A stretch of 64,000 nt of DNA from Verrucomicrobiaceae bacterium (GTDB taxonomy: Bacteria > Verrucomicrobiota > Verrucomicrobiia > Chthoniobacterales > JAATET01), in contig JAIYAZ010000167.1 of the NCBI GenBank assembly GCA_027488755.1, positions 1 through 64,000 on the forward strand. Reading direction: 5' to 3'. Positions 1-8,359 of the stretch are shown piece by piece. The stretch's first letter is position 1; every line of letters starts with the position of its first letter. A model generated the notes under the pieces. That model did not search any database. It was not told where the DNA came from and worked only from the letters and a program-made list of their open reading frames with translations. The translations under genes were made by a program, and so were the position numbers.

Positions 1-52
1 CCAGTTGCACGCGAAGACGCTTTTCAGGCCCCCGGGGTGGGTCAAGCGTAAA

Positions 53-65
53 CGGGAAAATCCCG
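53..65 (-). terminator. Possible weak terminator hairpin after the serine hydrolase gene
   Basis: A perfect 5-bp inverted repeat (CGGGA-AAA-TCCCG on the plus strand) lies three bases beyond the stop codon of the serine hydrolase gene. On the minus strand it is followed by only three T residues, so it is at best a weak intrinsic terminator. The short stem could also occur by chance in such GC-rich sequence. Confidence 0.25.
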
Positions 66-68
66 CGA

Positions 69-1115
69 CTACCGGGAGCGGAAAAGCCGGCGCAGGAATT
101 CGTCGTCGCGGAAATTCGCGCCGTTGCCGAAGCGGACGACGACGAGCTGGCGGGAGGGAACGACGTAGCATCGCAGGCCGCCGGAGCCGACCAGGGCGAA
201 CAGGTCGGGTGGAGCGGCGGGGGCGAGGCAGGAAGCGCGCCAGGCGGCGGGCGGGCGATCGGCCCCGAGGGTGCCCTCAATGGAGAGCGCGTCGGCGGAG
301 GGGGCGTTCGCGTTGAGCCAGAAGCCGAGGCCATACATGGAATTCGCCTCCGAGCCGCGGAGGGCGGCGTCGATGGCGGCGGCGGGCAGCACGGGAAGGA
401 TCCAGACCCGACCGCGCCGGAGGAGAAATTCCCCCACCGCGGCAAGGTCGCGCGCGCTAAGGATGGCCCCGGCGGAGAAGAACGGCCGCCCCTTGCGGTC
501 GCGGCGCCAATCGGCCGGGCGGACGTGGATCGGCGCAAGCACGCGGGCCTGCAGGTAGGCCACGGGGTCCTGCCCGCGCGGGAGGAGCTTGCGGCGGAGG
601 ATTTCGGCGAGCAGCTCGTAGTTACCCGGGGCGTAGTCGAAGCGGGTGCCGGGTGGATTCACGAGCGGGAGGGCGAGGGCGAAGCGGGTTTTGTCGGCCC
701 GGCCGCGGGGGCCGTAGATCGCGTCGTAACCGGGGGCGAGTCCGGAGGTCTGGCTCAGGAGCTCGCGGAGCGTGATTTTTGCGCGGGCGTCGCGCCATTC
801 GGTGAGGGTGCGTCCGGCCGGCTCGTCGAGGCGCAGGAGGCCGTCGCTTTGGGCCGCGAGGAACGCGAGGGCCACGAGACTCTTGGTGATACTGAGGACG
901 GGGCGGGGCTGATCGACCGAGTCGCCGCGGGCGGAGGATTCCCGCAGGGTGCGTCCATACTGGCGCACGAGAAGAACCTGGCCGCCCTGCTCGCAGGAAT
1001 ACCGCTCGGCTGCGGCGAGCGCGGCGGGAGGAAGTCGCAGGGCCGCGCCGGATTCCATGCCGGCGGCGCGGCTGGCCGCCAGCGCGAGGGCAAGGGCGGC
1101 GGCGCGGAATCTCAC
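69..1115 (-). CDS. Serine hydrolase, beta-lactamase/penicillin-binding-protein-like, secreted
   Basis: Predicted serine hydrolase of the class C beta-lactamase / esterase EstB fold (348 aa). An Ala-rich hydrophobic N-terminus of about 19 residues looks like a signal peptide, so the enzyme probably acts in the periplasm. The nucleophile motif SxxK is seen as SITK (residues 75-78), followed by the usual KSLVALAF-type helix. The Tyr motif that normally reads YxN appears as YAPGNY (161-166). The start is GTG, and its GTGA overlaps the gpsA stop, so the two genes are translationally linked. The substrate cannot be told from sequence: many family members are esterases or peptidases rather than true beta-lactamases. 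Confidence 0.8.
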   Translation of the reverse strand: MRFRAAALALALAASRAAGMESGAALRLPPAALAAAERYSCEQGGQVLLVRQYGRTLRESSARGDSVDQPRPVLSITKSLVALAFLAAQSDGLLRLDEPAGRTLTEWRDARAKITLRELLSQTSGLAPGYDAIYGPRGRADKTRFALALPLVNPPGTRFDYAPGNYELLAEILRRKLLPRGQDPVAYLQARVLAPIHVRPADWRRDRKGRPFFSAGAILSARDLAAVGEFLLRRGRVWILPVLPAAAIDAALRGSEANSMYGLGFWLNANAPSADALSIEGTLGADRPPAAWRASCLAPAAPPDLFALVGSGGLRCYVVPSRQLVVVRFGNGANFRDDEFLRRLFRSR

Positions 1116-2113
1116 CGGTCGGCTTCGGGTTTCGGCGGCCGGTCGAGCAGGCCGGCCATGGCCTTGCGCGGGGATTTACCCTCGTGGAGGACGGCGTAGA
1201 TTTCGGCGATGATCGGGGCCTCGACGCCGAGCCGCTGCGCGCACTCCCAGGCGCTGCGGGCGGTGGGCACGCCCTCCGCGACGGTGCGGGTCGAGGCGAG
1301 GATGGCGTCGGTGGTTTCGCCGCGCCCGAGGCGTTCGCCGAAGGACCGGTTCCGGCTGTGCCGGCTGAAGCAGGTGACCATGAGGTCGCCGATGCCGCTG
1401 AGGCCCGCGAAGGTCTCGCGGCGGCCGCCGAGCGCACCGCCGAGGCGGGTCATCTCGGCGAGGGCGCGGGTGACGAGGGCGGCCTTGGCGTTATCACCCA
1501 TGCCGAGGCCGTCGGAGGCGCCGGCGGCGATGGCAAAGACATTCTTGAGCGCGCCGCCGAGCTGGATGCCGTCGACATCCTCGCTCGTGTAGGCGCGGAA
1601 GGCCTGGGCGGAAAACACCTCCTGCAGCTCGGGGAGGATCTCCGGGTGGCGCGATCCGATCACGCCGGCGGCGGGCACCCGGCGCGCGATTTCGGCGGCG
1701 AGGTTCGGACCCGAAAGCACGGCGAGGCGCCGCTCGGGCAGGCAGGAGGCGAGCACCTGGGTCATCAGCAACCCGGTCCCGACCTCGATGCCCTTCGTGC
1801 AGGAAACGAGCACGGCATCCTCGCGCACGTCGGCGGCGGCGAGCTGGGTGGCCACATCCCGGAACGCGCGGGACGGAAGGACGAGGACGAGGAGGTCGGC
1901 GGACGCGGCGGCGGCGAGGTCGTTGGTGACGACGACGTTTTCCGGGAGACGGACGCCGGGAAGGTAGTCGGCGTTTTCGCGGGTGGTGGCGAGCTGCGCG
2001 GCGAGTTCCGGGCGATGGGCCCAGAGCGTGACCGAGGCGCGGTTGCCGGCCAGGAGGGCGGCGAGGGCCGTGCCCCAGCCGCCGGCGCCGATGACGCTGA
2101 TGTGATCAAACAT
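1112..2113 (-). CDS. gpsA: Glycerol-3-phosphate dehydrogenase [NAD(P)+]
   Basis: Makes sn-glycerol 3-phosphate from dihydroxyacetone phosphate for phospholipid synthesis in the cytosol (333 aa, normal length). The Rossmann motif GAGGWGTALA sits at residues 9-18. The central GPNLAAEIARR segment and the catalytic-lysine stretch GALKNVFAIAAG are typical of GpsA. The ORF track starts far upstream at 2674, but those residues only shadow plsY; the start MFDHISVIGAGG at 2113 places the nucleotide-binding motif correctly. It lies 8 bases after plsY, so the two first steps of glycerolipid synthesis sit together as plsY-gpsA-serine hydrolase. Confidence 0.97.
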   Translation of the reverse strand: MFDHISVIGAGGWGTALAALLAGNRASVTLWAHRPELAAQLATTRENADYLPGVRLPENVVVTNDLAAAASADLLVLVLPSRAFRDVATQLAAADVREDAVLVSCTKGIEVGTGLLMTQVLASCLPERRLAVLSGPNLAAEIARRVPAAGVIGSRHPEILPELQEVFSAQAFRAYTSEDVDGIQLGGALKNVFAIAAGASDGLGMGDNAKAALVTRALAEMTRLGGALGGRRETFAGLSGIGDLMVTCFSRHSRNRSFGERLGRGETTDAILASTRTVAEGVPTARSAWECAQRLGVEAPIIAEIYAVLHEGKSPRKAMAGLLDRPPKPEADR

Positions 2114-2121
2114 GGGGAGAA

Positions 2122-2748
2122 TCAGGGTTTGGAACGCTTGGCAAAACGGGGCTCCGTGCCGGCGAGAAGCCGACCGATGTTCGCGCGGTGGAGCCAGACC
2201 ACGAGAATCGCCATGCCGCCACCGATGACGGCGAGCAGCAGTTCCCCGCCGCGGAAGGCCCAGAGCGCGACGAGCGTGAGGGACAGCGTGAAGGTCGCGC
2301 CGAGGGAGGCGACGGAAACGATGCGCGTGGCGAAAAACAGGAGCCCCCAGACCGAGATCGACAGGACGAAGACAATCGGGGGAAACAACGCGAGCGCGAT
2401 GCCGCCGGAGGTGGCGATGCCCTTGCCGCCCTTGAAGCCGAGCCAGACGGGAAAGGTGTGGCCGAGGAGCACGGCGAGCGCGGCGACGACGCCGGCGACG
2501 GTGGGGTCGAGCCCGGCGGCCGGGGCGGCGGCAAAGCGGGCGAGGAGGACGGCGAGGGCGCCCTTGCCGATATCGAGGGCAAAGCAGAGGTAGCCCCATT
2601 TTTTGCCGAGGACGCGGAGGGCGTTCGTGGCGCCGATGTTGCCGCTGCCTTCGCGCCGCAGATCGACGCCGCACGCGCGGCCGATCACGAAGCCGCTCGG
2701 AAACGAGCCGATCAGATAGGCGCCGAGCGCCACGAACAACCAGAACAT
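2122..2748 (-). CDS. plsY: Glycerol-3-phosphate acyltransferase PlsY
   Basis: Integral membrane enzyme that transfers an acyl group from acyl-phosphate to glycerol 3-phosphate, giving lysophosphatidic acid. The 208-aa protein shows all three PlsY signatures: GSFPSGFVIGR near the N-terminus, GSGNIGATN at about residues 35-43, and GHTFPVWLGFKGGKGIAT in the middle. Several hydrophobic helices fit the known multi-span topology. It leads an operon with gpsA, which makes its substrate. The divergent msrB starts 75 bases away, so the promoter must lie in that gap. Confidence 0.97.
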   Translation of the reverse strand: MFWLFVALGAYLIGSFPSGFVIGRACGVDLRREGSGNIGATNALRVLGKKWGYLCFALDIGKGALAVLLARFAAAPAAGLDPTVAGVVAALAVLLGHTFPVWLGFKGGKGIATSGGIALALFPPIVFVLSISVWGLLFFATRIVSVASLGATFTLSLTLVALWAFRGGELLLAVIGGGMAILVVWLHRANIGRLLAGTEPRFAKRSKP

Positions 2749-2822
2749 GGGGACATTTCCCCGAGGCCGGCCCGGCGCGACAAGAACTTTCGCGACGCGG
2801 GTTCCCGGCTTACCTTCCCGGC

Positions 2823-3314
2823 ATGTCCGACGCCTCTCGCCCTTTGCCCGCGACCGTGACCGTCCGCCTGCCCGATGCGGAGGGCAATCCGGGGCCGCCC
2901 GAGGCCGTGCCCGCGGTGCAGAAATCCGATGCCGAGTGGCGCGCCGAGCTTGACCCGGACGCCTACCGGGTGTTGCGCGCCGCCGCGACGGAGCGGCCGT
3001 TTTGCGGCCGGTTGCTCGACCAGAAATCGCCGGGCCTCTACGTGTGCGCAGGCTGCGGGCTGCCGCTCTTCACGTCGCGGCACAAGTTCGAGTCCGGCAC
3101 GGGCTGGCCGAGTTTTTTCGCGCCGTTCGCGCCGGAGAACGTCGCCGAGGACCGCGATGAAAGCCACGGCATGGTGCGCACGGAGATCCATTGCGCGCGG
3201 TGCGGCGGGCATCTCGGCCACGTGTTTGACGACGGCCCGCGCCCCACGGGACTGCGTTACTGCCTAAACTCGGTGTCGCTGGAATTCCGGCCGTTTTCTG
3301 GAAGCCGCACGTAG
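2823..3314 (+). CDS. msrB: Peptide-methionine (R)-S-oxide reductase MsrB
   Basis: Reduces methionine-R-sulfoxide in proteins (163 aa). Zinc-binding pairs CAGC (75-78) and CARC (124-127) and the catalytic Cys147 in RYCLNS are all present, together with SGTGWPSF and GHLGHVFDDG. An N-terminal extension of about 35 residues precedes the domain, with no clear signal peptide. The last 58 bases overlap the convergent folA gene. The catalytic cysteine codon lies within that overlap, so the sequence there is constrained on both strands. Confidence 0.95.
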   Translation: MSDASRPLPATVTVRLPDAEGNPGPPEAVPAVQKSDAEWRAELDPDAYRVLRAAATERPFCGRLLDQKSPGLYVCAGCGLPLFTSRHKFESGTGWPSFFAPFAPENVAEDRDESHGMVRTEIHCARCGGHLGHVFDDGPRPTGLRYCLNSVSLEFRPFSGSRT

Positions 3315-3751
3315 CGCCGGATCTCGTAACCGTCGCCGCGTTCGAGGCATTCCGCGACGGCGAAGTCCTGCTCGAAGGGCGGGAAAAACGTGTCCGCGAC
3401 GGGATCGAGATCCACCCGCGTGAGCAGGAGCTCGGTGCAGCGGGGAAGCAGCGCGCGGTAGATTTCGGCGCCGCCGATGACGTAGAGCCGGCGGCCGTCG
3501 GCGGGCTCGGTGATGGCGTCAAACCCGGCGATCACCTTCACGCCGGGCAAGAAGATTTCGGAGCGGGAGAGGACGACATTTTCTCGGCCGGGCAGAGGTT
3601 TGCCGAGCGAGTCGAAGGTCTTTCGGCCCATGAGGATGACGTGGCCGAGCGTGGTGCGTTTGAAAAATTTGAGGTCCGCCGGCAGGTGCCAGGGGATGCG
3701 GCCCTCGCAGCCGATGGCCCGGTTGCGCGCCATGGCGGCGATGGCGATCAT
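3257..3751 (-). CDS. folA: Dihydrofolate reductase
   Basis: Regenerates tetrahydrofolate from dihydrofolate with NADPH (164 aa). It begins [27 protein letters not shown], with the active-site [13 protein letters not shown] and the NADPH-binding GRKTFDSLG and IGGAEIY motifs in the expected places. Its ATG overlaps the thyA stop by 4 bases, the common thyA-folA pairing in which FolA recycles the dihydrofolate produced by thymidylate synthase. The C-terminal tail of about 15 residues after the final beta strand (EIRRYVRL) is encoded antisense to the end of msrB and is probably an added tail. Confidence 0.96.
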   Translation of the reverse strand: MIAIAAMARNRAIGCEGRIPWHLPADLKFFKRTTLGHVILMGRKTFDSLGKPLPGRENVVLSRSEIFLPGVKVIAGFDAITEPADGRRLYVIGGAEIYRALLPRCTELLLTRVDLDPVADTFFPPFEQDFAVAECLERGDGYEIRRYVRLPENGRNSSDTEFRQ

Positions 3752-4542
3752 ACGGCGATGGGGGCCTTGATGGCGGGATGGGGATCGTAACCCTCGAGGG
3801 TGAAATCCTCGAACCGGAAGGCGTGGATGTCGGTGACCTCCTGATTCAGCCGCATGCGGGGCAGCGGGCGGATGTCGCGGGCGAGTTGTTCGCGGGCGAG
3901 ATCGAGGTGGTTCGTGTAGAGGTGGAGGTCGCCGAAGGTGTGGACGAAGTCGCCCGGCCGCAGCCCGCAGACCTGCGCGACCATGAGCGTGAGGAGCGCG
4001 TAGGAGGCGATGTTAAAGGGCACGCCGAGAAAGAGGTCGGCGCTCCGCTGGTAGAGCTGGCAGCTGAGTTCGCCGTCCTGCACGAAGAATTGAAAAAACG
4101 CGTGGCAGGGCGCGAGCGCCATGCGGTCGAGTTCCCCGGGGTTCCACGCGCTCACCACGAGGCGGCGGCTGTCGGGCGTGCGGCGGATTTGCGCGATGAC
4201 GTCGTCGATCTGGTTCAGCGAGCGGCCGTCGGGCGTGCGCCAGTCGCACCATTGCGCGCCGTAGATGCGGCCGAGGTCGCCGTGGGCGTCGGCCCATTCG
4301 TCCCAGATGGTGACCTTGTTGGCGTGGAGGTAGGCGACGTTGGTGTCCCCGCGCAGGAACCAGAGCAACTCGTGGATGATCGAGCGCAGGTGAAGTTTCT
4401 TGGTGGTGACGAGGGGAAATGTCTCGCGCAGCGAAAAGCGCTCCTGCGCGCCGAAGACGGACAACGTGCCGGTGCCGGTGCGGTCGGTTTTGGGCCGGCC
4501 CTGTTCGAGCACCAGGCGGAGAAGGCGGTGGTATTGGTCCAT
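3748..4542 (-). CDS. thyA: Thymidylate synthase (ThyA type)
   Basis: Methylates dUMP to dTMP using methylene-tetrahydrofolate. It is 264 aa, the same length as Escherichia coli ThyA. The catalytic cysteine is Cys146 within [13 protein letters not shown], and the phosphate-binding Arg (RTGTGT) and the [18 protein letters not shown] block are conserved. It is followed directly by folA (4-base overlap). The divergent MBL-fold gene begins 56 bases away. Confidence 0.97.
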   Translation of the reverse strand: MDQYHRLLRLVLEQGRPKTDRTGTGTLSVFGAQERFSLRETFPLVTTKKLHLRSIIHELLWFLRGDTNVAYLHANKVTIWDEWADAHGDLGRIYGAQWCDWRTPDGRSLNQIDDVIAQIRRTPDSRRLVVSAWNPGELDRMALAPCHAFFQFFVQDGELSCQLYQRSADLFLGVPFNIASYALLTLMVAQVCGLRPGDFVHTFGDLHLYTNHLDLAREQLARDIRPLPRMRLNQEVTDIHAFRFEDFTLEGYDPHPAIKAPIAV

Positions 4543-4598
4543 GGACAGTCGCGAAATTCTGAAATGCCCAATCGCGGAAAGGAAGCTAATCTCCCCCC

Positions 4599-5495
4599 AT
4601 GCTCGAAATCACGATCCTGGCCAGCGGCAGCGCGGGAAACGCCGCGCTCGTCCGGGCCGGGGAAACCCGCATCCTGCTCGACGCGGGTCTGAGCGCGCGG
4701 CGCCTTGAGGAACGCCTGGCCCGCTGCGGCACGATGCTGTCCCGTCTCGATGCGATTGTTCTCACCCACGAACACGGCGACCACACGCAGGCCGTGCGCT
4801 CGCTTTGGTCGCGGTGCGACGTGCCGATTTACGCCAACCGCATGACCGCCGCCGCGCTCGAGGCCGGGCCGATGGCGGGCTGTCGCCTCTGGCGTTTCTT
4901 CGGGGCCGGCCAGGCGTTCGCGATTGGCGGAATCACGCTGGAGGCGTTTTCCGTGCCGCATGACGCCGCGGATCCGGTGGGTTTCCTCGTGCGGTCGGGC
5001 GACGCGACATTCGGGCTGTTGACCGATCTCGGCCACGCTCCGCCGGGCGTGATTGACCGCGTGCGCGAAGCCGACGCGCTGCTCATCGAAGCGAACTACG
5101 ACGACGACCTTCTCCAGCGCGACACGCGCCGGCCGTGGTCGGTCAAGCAACGCATCAGCTCCCGCCACGGCCATCTGTCGAACGCCGCCGCCGCCGAGGT
5201 CCTCGCCACGCTTTGCGACGGCCCGCTTTCCCGCGTGTTCCTCGGCCACCTCAGCCGCGACTGCAACACCGCCGATCTCGCCCTCACCGCCGCCCGCGAG
5301 CCGTTCAAGCGCACGGGCCGGCCGGAGGCCTCCGTGATTTGTGCGGGCCAGGACGAGCCCACCCCCACCCTGCGGCTCGGTTCACCCGCGCGTCGCGAAG
5401 TGGTGGAAGAGGTAGGCCCAGTTGGCCAGCAGCAGGACCACCAACCCCACGCGCAGGGCGATTTTTTCGCGTTTCTCCAGGCCGGCCAGCCGTAG
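4599..5495 (+). CDS. MBL-fold metallohydrolase (YycJ/WalJ-like)
   Basis: Metallo-beta-lactamase-fold hydrolase (298 aa). The N-terminus [15 protein letters not shown] and metal motif LTHEHGDH (H57, H59, D61, H62) are typical of the YycJ/WalJ branch, thought to act as nucleases or phosphodiesterases. Further ligands appear in DLGHAP and [10 protein letters not shown]. Family members normally end near the [13 protein letters not shown] segment. Here the frame runs on for about 40 more residues that are simply antisense to the next gene, so the stop codon has probably been lost or displaced. The function in this organism is unknown. Confidence 0.82.
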   Translation: MLEITILASGSAGNAALVRAGETRILLDAGLSARRLEERLARCGTMLSRLDAIVLTHEHGDHTQAVRSLWSRCDVPIYANRMTAAALEAGPMAGCRLWRFFGAGQAFAIGGITLEAFSVPHDAADPVGFLVRSGDATFGLLTDLGHAPPGVIDRVREADALLIEANYDDDLLQRDTRRPWSVKQRISSRHGHLSNAAAAEVLATLCDGPLSRVFLGHLSRDCNTADLALTAAREPFKRTGRPEASVICAGQDEPTPTLRLGSPARREVVEEVGPVGQQQDHQPHAQGDFFAFLQAGQP

Positions 5496-5807
5496 CCGGG
5501 GCAACCGGAAGAGGGTCACCACCGCCGCGTAGACGGCGAAGATACCCGCCACCACCAGCCCCGCAAAAACGAGCGGATTCCACGCCAGCGCCTCGGTCCA
5601 GCGGCCGGCCAGGAGGTTTTGCGCGCACCGGGTGCCGCCGCAGGTCACGCAGGGCCAGCCCGTCACGGCGTGAAACACGCAGCGGGGCGTGGGCAGGTGC
5701 AGGGTGAACCAGAGGGCAGCGAGCAGCGTCGCGCCGGCGAGCACCGCGAGGAGCAGCAACTCCGGGTCGCGCCCCGCGCCGGCCGGCCGCTGCCATTCCA
5801 GCCGCAT
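5382..5807 (-). CDS. DUF2752 family membrane protein
   Basis: Small membrane protein (141 aa) with the DUF2752 signature: CVFHAVTGWPCVTCGGTRCAQNLLAGRW followed by ALAWNPLVFAG. Cysteines in the CxxCG-type motif may be structural or bind a ligand, but no function is known. Hydrophobic helices occur at about residues 22-40, 75-95 and 115-133. It follows the GYF/Yip1-like gene by one base and so is probably co-transcribed with it. Its 3' end overlaps the convergent MBL-fold gene by 114 bases. Confidence 0.8.
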   Translation of the reverse strand: MRLEWQRPAGAGRDPELLLLAVLAGATLLAALWFTLHLPTPRCVFHAVTGWPCVTCGGTRCAQNLLAGRWTEALAWNPLVFAGLVVAGIFAVYAAVVTLFRLPRLRLAGLEKREKIALRVGLVVLLLANWAYLFHHFATRG

Positions 5808-5808
5808 G

Positions 5809-6678
5809 CTACTTCATGCCCTGCAGGATCGAGGGCATCGCCGCCCCGAACACGAAAATGCCGATGCCCAGCGCGAGGCCGCAGCACACCATCAGCGGGA
5901 GCAACACGGCGACGGCGGCCTTGCCGGTCGTGATGCCATGCACCTCGCGCAGGCCGATGATGATTGCGTAAAGATTCCAGACCGACTGCACGAGACCGCC
6001 GCAGAAGGGAATGAGCAGCATCACCGACGTGGCCCCGTTCGCGTAGCAGACGACGCGAAAGGTGACCTCGAAGGACTTCGGGGCGACCCCGATCAGCATC
6101 AGGCACACGTGAAAAATTCCCGCGCTGATGAACGCCCCCACGGTCAGGAGCACCGGGATCAGCACAAAGACGACGCCGTAAATTCCCAGCGTGAAGGCCG
6201 GTTCGGTGGAATCCGCCGGGCGCTGCGCCGCCAGCTCCATGACCGCCTGGTAAACCAGCGAGACCGCCGTGGTCACCGAGCCGACGAGCAGCAAAAACAG
6301 CAGCGGGCGCAGGTAATTGCCGTCCACCGGCACGCCGGAGAACGCGGTTTGCGGCGCGGCGAGGACTTCGCGCACCGTGTCCGACGCCCGGGCAAACCAG
6401 CCGCCCTCGCGTTCCCACGCGGGCGTGACGCCGGCCGGGGCCGCGGCGCCGGTAAGCACCTCGGAGCCGGGAGCCAGGATCGGCGCCGGGGTCAGCTCGG
6501 CCTCCGGCTCGGGCTCCGGCAGGTCGGTGAACGTGGAGAGCGGCTGCCACGTTTCCATGCCCTCCCGCCACGCAAGATCGGTCGGCAGAAACCGGCCGCT
6601 GCGCAGCCCGACCGCGACCTCCTCGGGCGAGAATTGACCAAGGTTCTGGCGGTTGCGGTTGAGGTGAATCCGGCTCAT
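5809..6678 (-). CDS. GYF_2 (DUF4339) plus Yip1-like membrane protein
   Basis: Membrane protein of unknown function (289 aa from the chosen ATG). The N-terminal 50 residues resemble the GYF_2/DUF4339 domain (NRNRQNLGQFSPEEVAVGLRSGRF, then WREGMETWQPLS). An acidic, Pro-rich linker follows, then a Yip1-type region with about five hydrophobic helices. The start MSRIHLNRN at 6678 is preferred because the 12 upstream residues in the ORF track precede the domain and have no support. The bacterial pairing of a GYF-like sensor with a Yip1 membrane domain is common in Verrucomicrobiota and Planctomycetota, but no role has been shown. Confidence 0.72.
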   Translation of the reverse strand: MSRIHLNRNRQNLGQFSPEEVAVGLRSGRFLPTDLAWREGMETWQPLSTFTDLPEPEPEAELTPAPILAPGSEVLTGAAAPAGVTPAWEREGGWFARASDTVREVLAAPQTAFSGVPVDGNYLRPLLFLLLVGSVTTAVSLVYQAVMELAAQRPADSTEPAFTLGIYGVVFVLIPVLLTVGAFISAGIFHVCLMLIGVAPKSFEVTFRVVCYANGATSVMLLIPFCGGLVQSVWNLYAIIIGLREVHGITTGKAAVAVLLPLMVCCGLALGIGIFVFGAAMPSILQGMK

Positions 6679-6755
6679 GCCCCCGGGCGTAACCAAAGCG
6701 CCCGGGCGGGTCAAACCTGATTGATCGCCCCCGCTTCCACCCGCATTCTTTTCCC

Positions 6756-7301
6756 ATGCCCACGATTGCGCCCGATTCCCTTCCCCCCGGCACCCCCGCC
6801 CCCGATTTTTCGCTCCCCGACGTCGTCTCCGGCCGGACGGTGACGCGCGCGGAATTCGCCGGCCGCCCTTTGCTGGTGATCTTCCTCTGCGCGCACTGCC
6901 CCTACGTGGTCCACGTGCGCGGCGCCCTGCGCGAGCTCGCCGCGGAATTCCCCGGCGTCGCCTTCGTCGGCATCTCCTCTAACGACGTCGTGCAATATCC
7001 CGCCGACAGCCCGGAAAACCTCCGCGCCTTTGCGCAGGAAAGCGGACTCACGTTTCCGTTCCTCTACGATGAGACGCAGGACGTCGCCCGCGCCTACACG
7101 GCCGCGTGCACGCCCGACTTTTTCCTCTTCGACGCGGAGCACCGCCTCGCCTACCGCGGCCGCCTCGACGACAGCACGCCGGGCAACGGCAAGCCGCTCA
7201 CCGGCGCCGACCTCCGCGCGGCGCTCGAAGCCGTGACCGCCAGCCGGCCCGTCCCCGCCGGCGAGCACCCCAGCCTGGGCTGCTCGATCAAGTGGAAGTA
7301 A
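6756..7301 (+). CDS. Thioredoxin-fold redoxin (AhpC/TSA-like)
   Basis: Cytosolic peroxiredoxin-like protein (181 aa). The fold starts PGTPAPDFSLPDV, the redox motif is FLCAHCPYVVHV (a CxxC at about residues 44-47), and the family hallmarks ISSNDVVQYP, CTPDFFLFD and the invariant C-terminal SLGCSIKWK are present. No signal peptide is seen. The substrate is unknown: such proteins are annotated as thioredoxin family or redoxin. It is followed 10 bases later by the convergent carboxypeptidase gene. Confidence 0.88.
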   Translation: MPTIAPDSLPPGTPAPDFSLPDVVSGRTVTRAEFAGRPLLVIFLCAHCPYVVHVRGALRELAAEFPGVAFVGISSNDVVQYPADSPENLRAFAQESGLTFPFLYDETQDVARAYTAACTPDFFLFDAEHRLAYRGRLDDSTPGNGKPLTGADLRAALEAVTASRPVPAGEHPSLGCSIKWK

Positions 7302-7311
7302 CGGCGGGCGC

Positions 7312-8238
7312 CTACTGGCTCGCAAACAGCGAGCCGCCGCGCTGCAGGGCGGCCCATTGCATCATCCGGGCCGCATCGTCGAAGATGTAGCTGCTCTTGC
7401 TGCCGAGCTGAACGAGGATGAAGCTGCGATTCCCGAACGTCGCGCTCGTGATGAGACAGCGGCCGGCGGCGTTGGTGTAACCCGTCTTCATCCCGTCCAC
7501 CCCCGGAACGCGCCCGAGCAGCTTGTCGGTCGACTCCAGCAGGCGCGTGCGGCCGTCGGTGAACGCAAAGCGGTAATACGGCAGGCGGGTGCGCTCGCGA
7601 ATCTCCGGCACGCGATACACCCGCATCGCAATGCGGGCCATGTCGCGCGCCGTGGAATACTGCGGCGCGGGAAGGCCGTGGGGATTGAGGAAATGCGTGG
7701 AGGTCGCGCCGAGCTCGTAGGCGCGGGCGTTCATCATGCCGGCAAACGCATCCGGGCTGCCCGCCACGTCGCGTGCGAGCGCCGCCGCGGCGTCGTTGCA
7801 GCTCTTCACGAGCATGGCCGTAAGCAATTCCCCGCGCGGATACACCTGCCCGGGGCGCACCCCCAGCTTGGTCGGCTCCACGCCGGCATCCGCGGCGGTG
7901 ATTTGCACGGGATCGGCGAGCGAACCGTGCTCCACCACGAGCAGGGCGGTGAGGATTTTCTGCGTGCTCGCCACGGGGCGCGAGACGTCGGCGTTTTTCT
8001 GGAACAGCGTCTGGCCGCTCTGCGCGTCGATCAGGATGGCCGACTGCGCGTAAATGGACGGGGCCTCCAGGGGCCAGACGGGACCGGCGCTCACCGGCAC
8101 GGTCGCAACGGCCGCCGCCGGACGCGGGGCCGGCGCGGTTGCCGTGCCCGCCGCGGGTCGCTGTTCGGTCTCGATCACGCTGCAGCCGCCCGCCCCGACG
8201 GCCAGGACGAGCGCGGAGAAAAGAAGTCGGAAGTTCAT
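7312..8238 (-). CDS. D-alanyl-D-alanine carboxypeptidase, lipoprotein (peptidase S11)
   Basis: Penicillin-binding protein of the DacA/S11 family that trims the terminal D-Ala of peptidoglycan stem peptides (308 aa). All three active-site motifs are present: SxxK as STQK (91-94), SxN as SCN in VKSCNDAAAAL, and KTG in GMKTGYTNAAGR. The N-terminus MNFRLLFSALVLAVGAGGC is a lipoprotein signal with Cys19 as the lipidated residue, so the enzyme is anchored to a membrane. The start at 8238 is chosen because it gives this signal; the longer ORF lacks one. The C-terminal PBP5-type domain is absent. Confidence 0.93.
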   Translation of the reverse strand: MNFRLLFSALVLAVGAGGCSVIETEQRPAAGTATAPAPRPAAAVATVPVSAGPVWPLEAPSIYAQSAILIDAQSGQTLFQKNADVSRPVASTQKILTALLVVEHGSLADPVQITAADAGVEPTKLGVRPGQVYPRGELLTAMLVKSCNDAAAALARDVAGSPDAFAGMMNARAYELGATSTHFLNPHGLPAPQYSTARDMARIAMRVYRVPEIRERTRLPYYRFAFTDGRTRLLESTDKLLGRVPGVDGMKTGYTNAAGRCLITSATFGNRSFILVQLGSKSSYIFDDAARMMQWAALQRGGSLFASQ

Positions 8239-8359
8239 CACCGCCCCGCGTTGTAAGGATGCACCTCCGCCGGGCCAATCAAAAACCACCCGCCCGCCCC
8301 GCCTCCCGGCGGCGGATTCGCTCGCCCGCCACGCCCGCTTGCGCTTTGCTGGCACGCTC

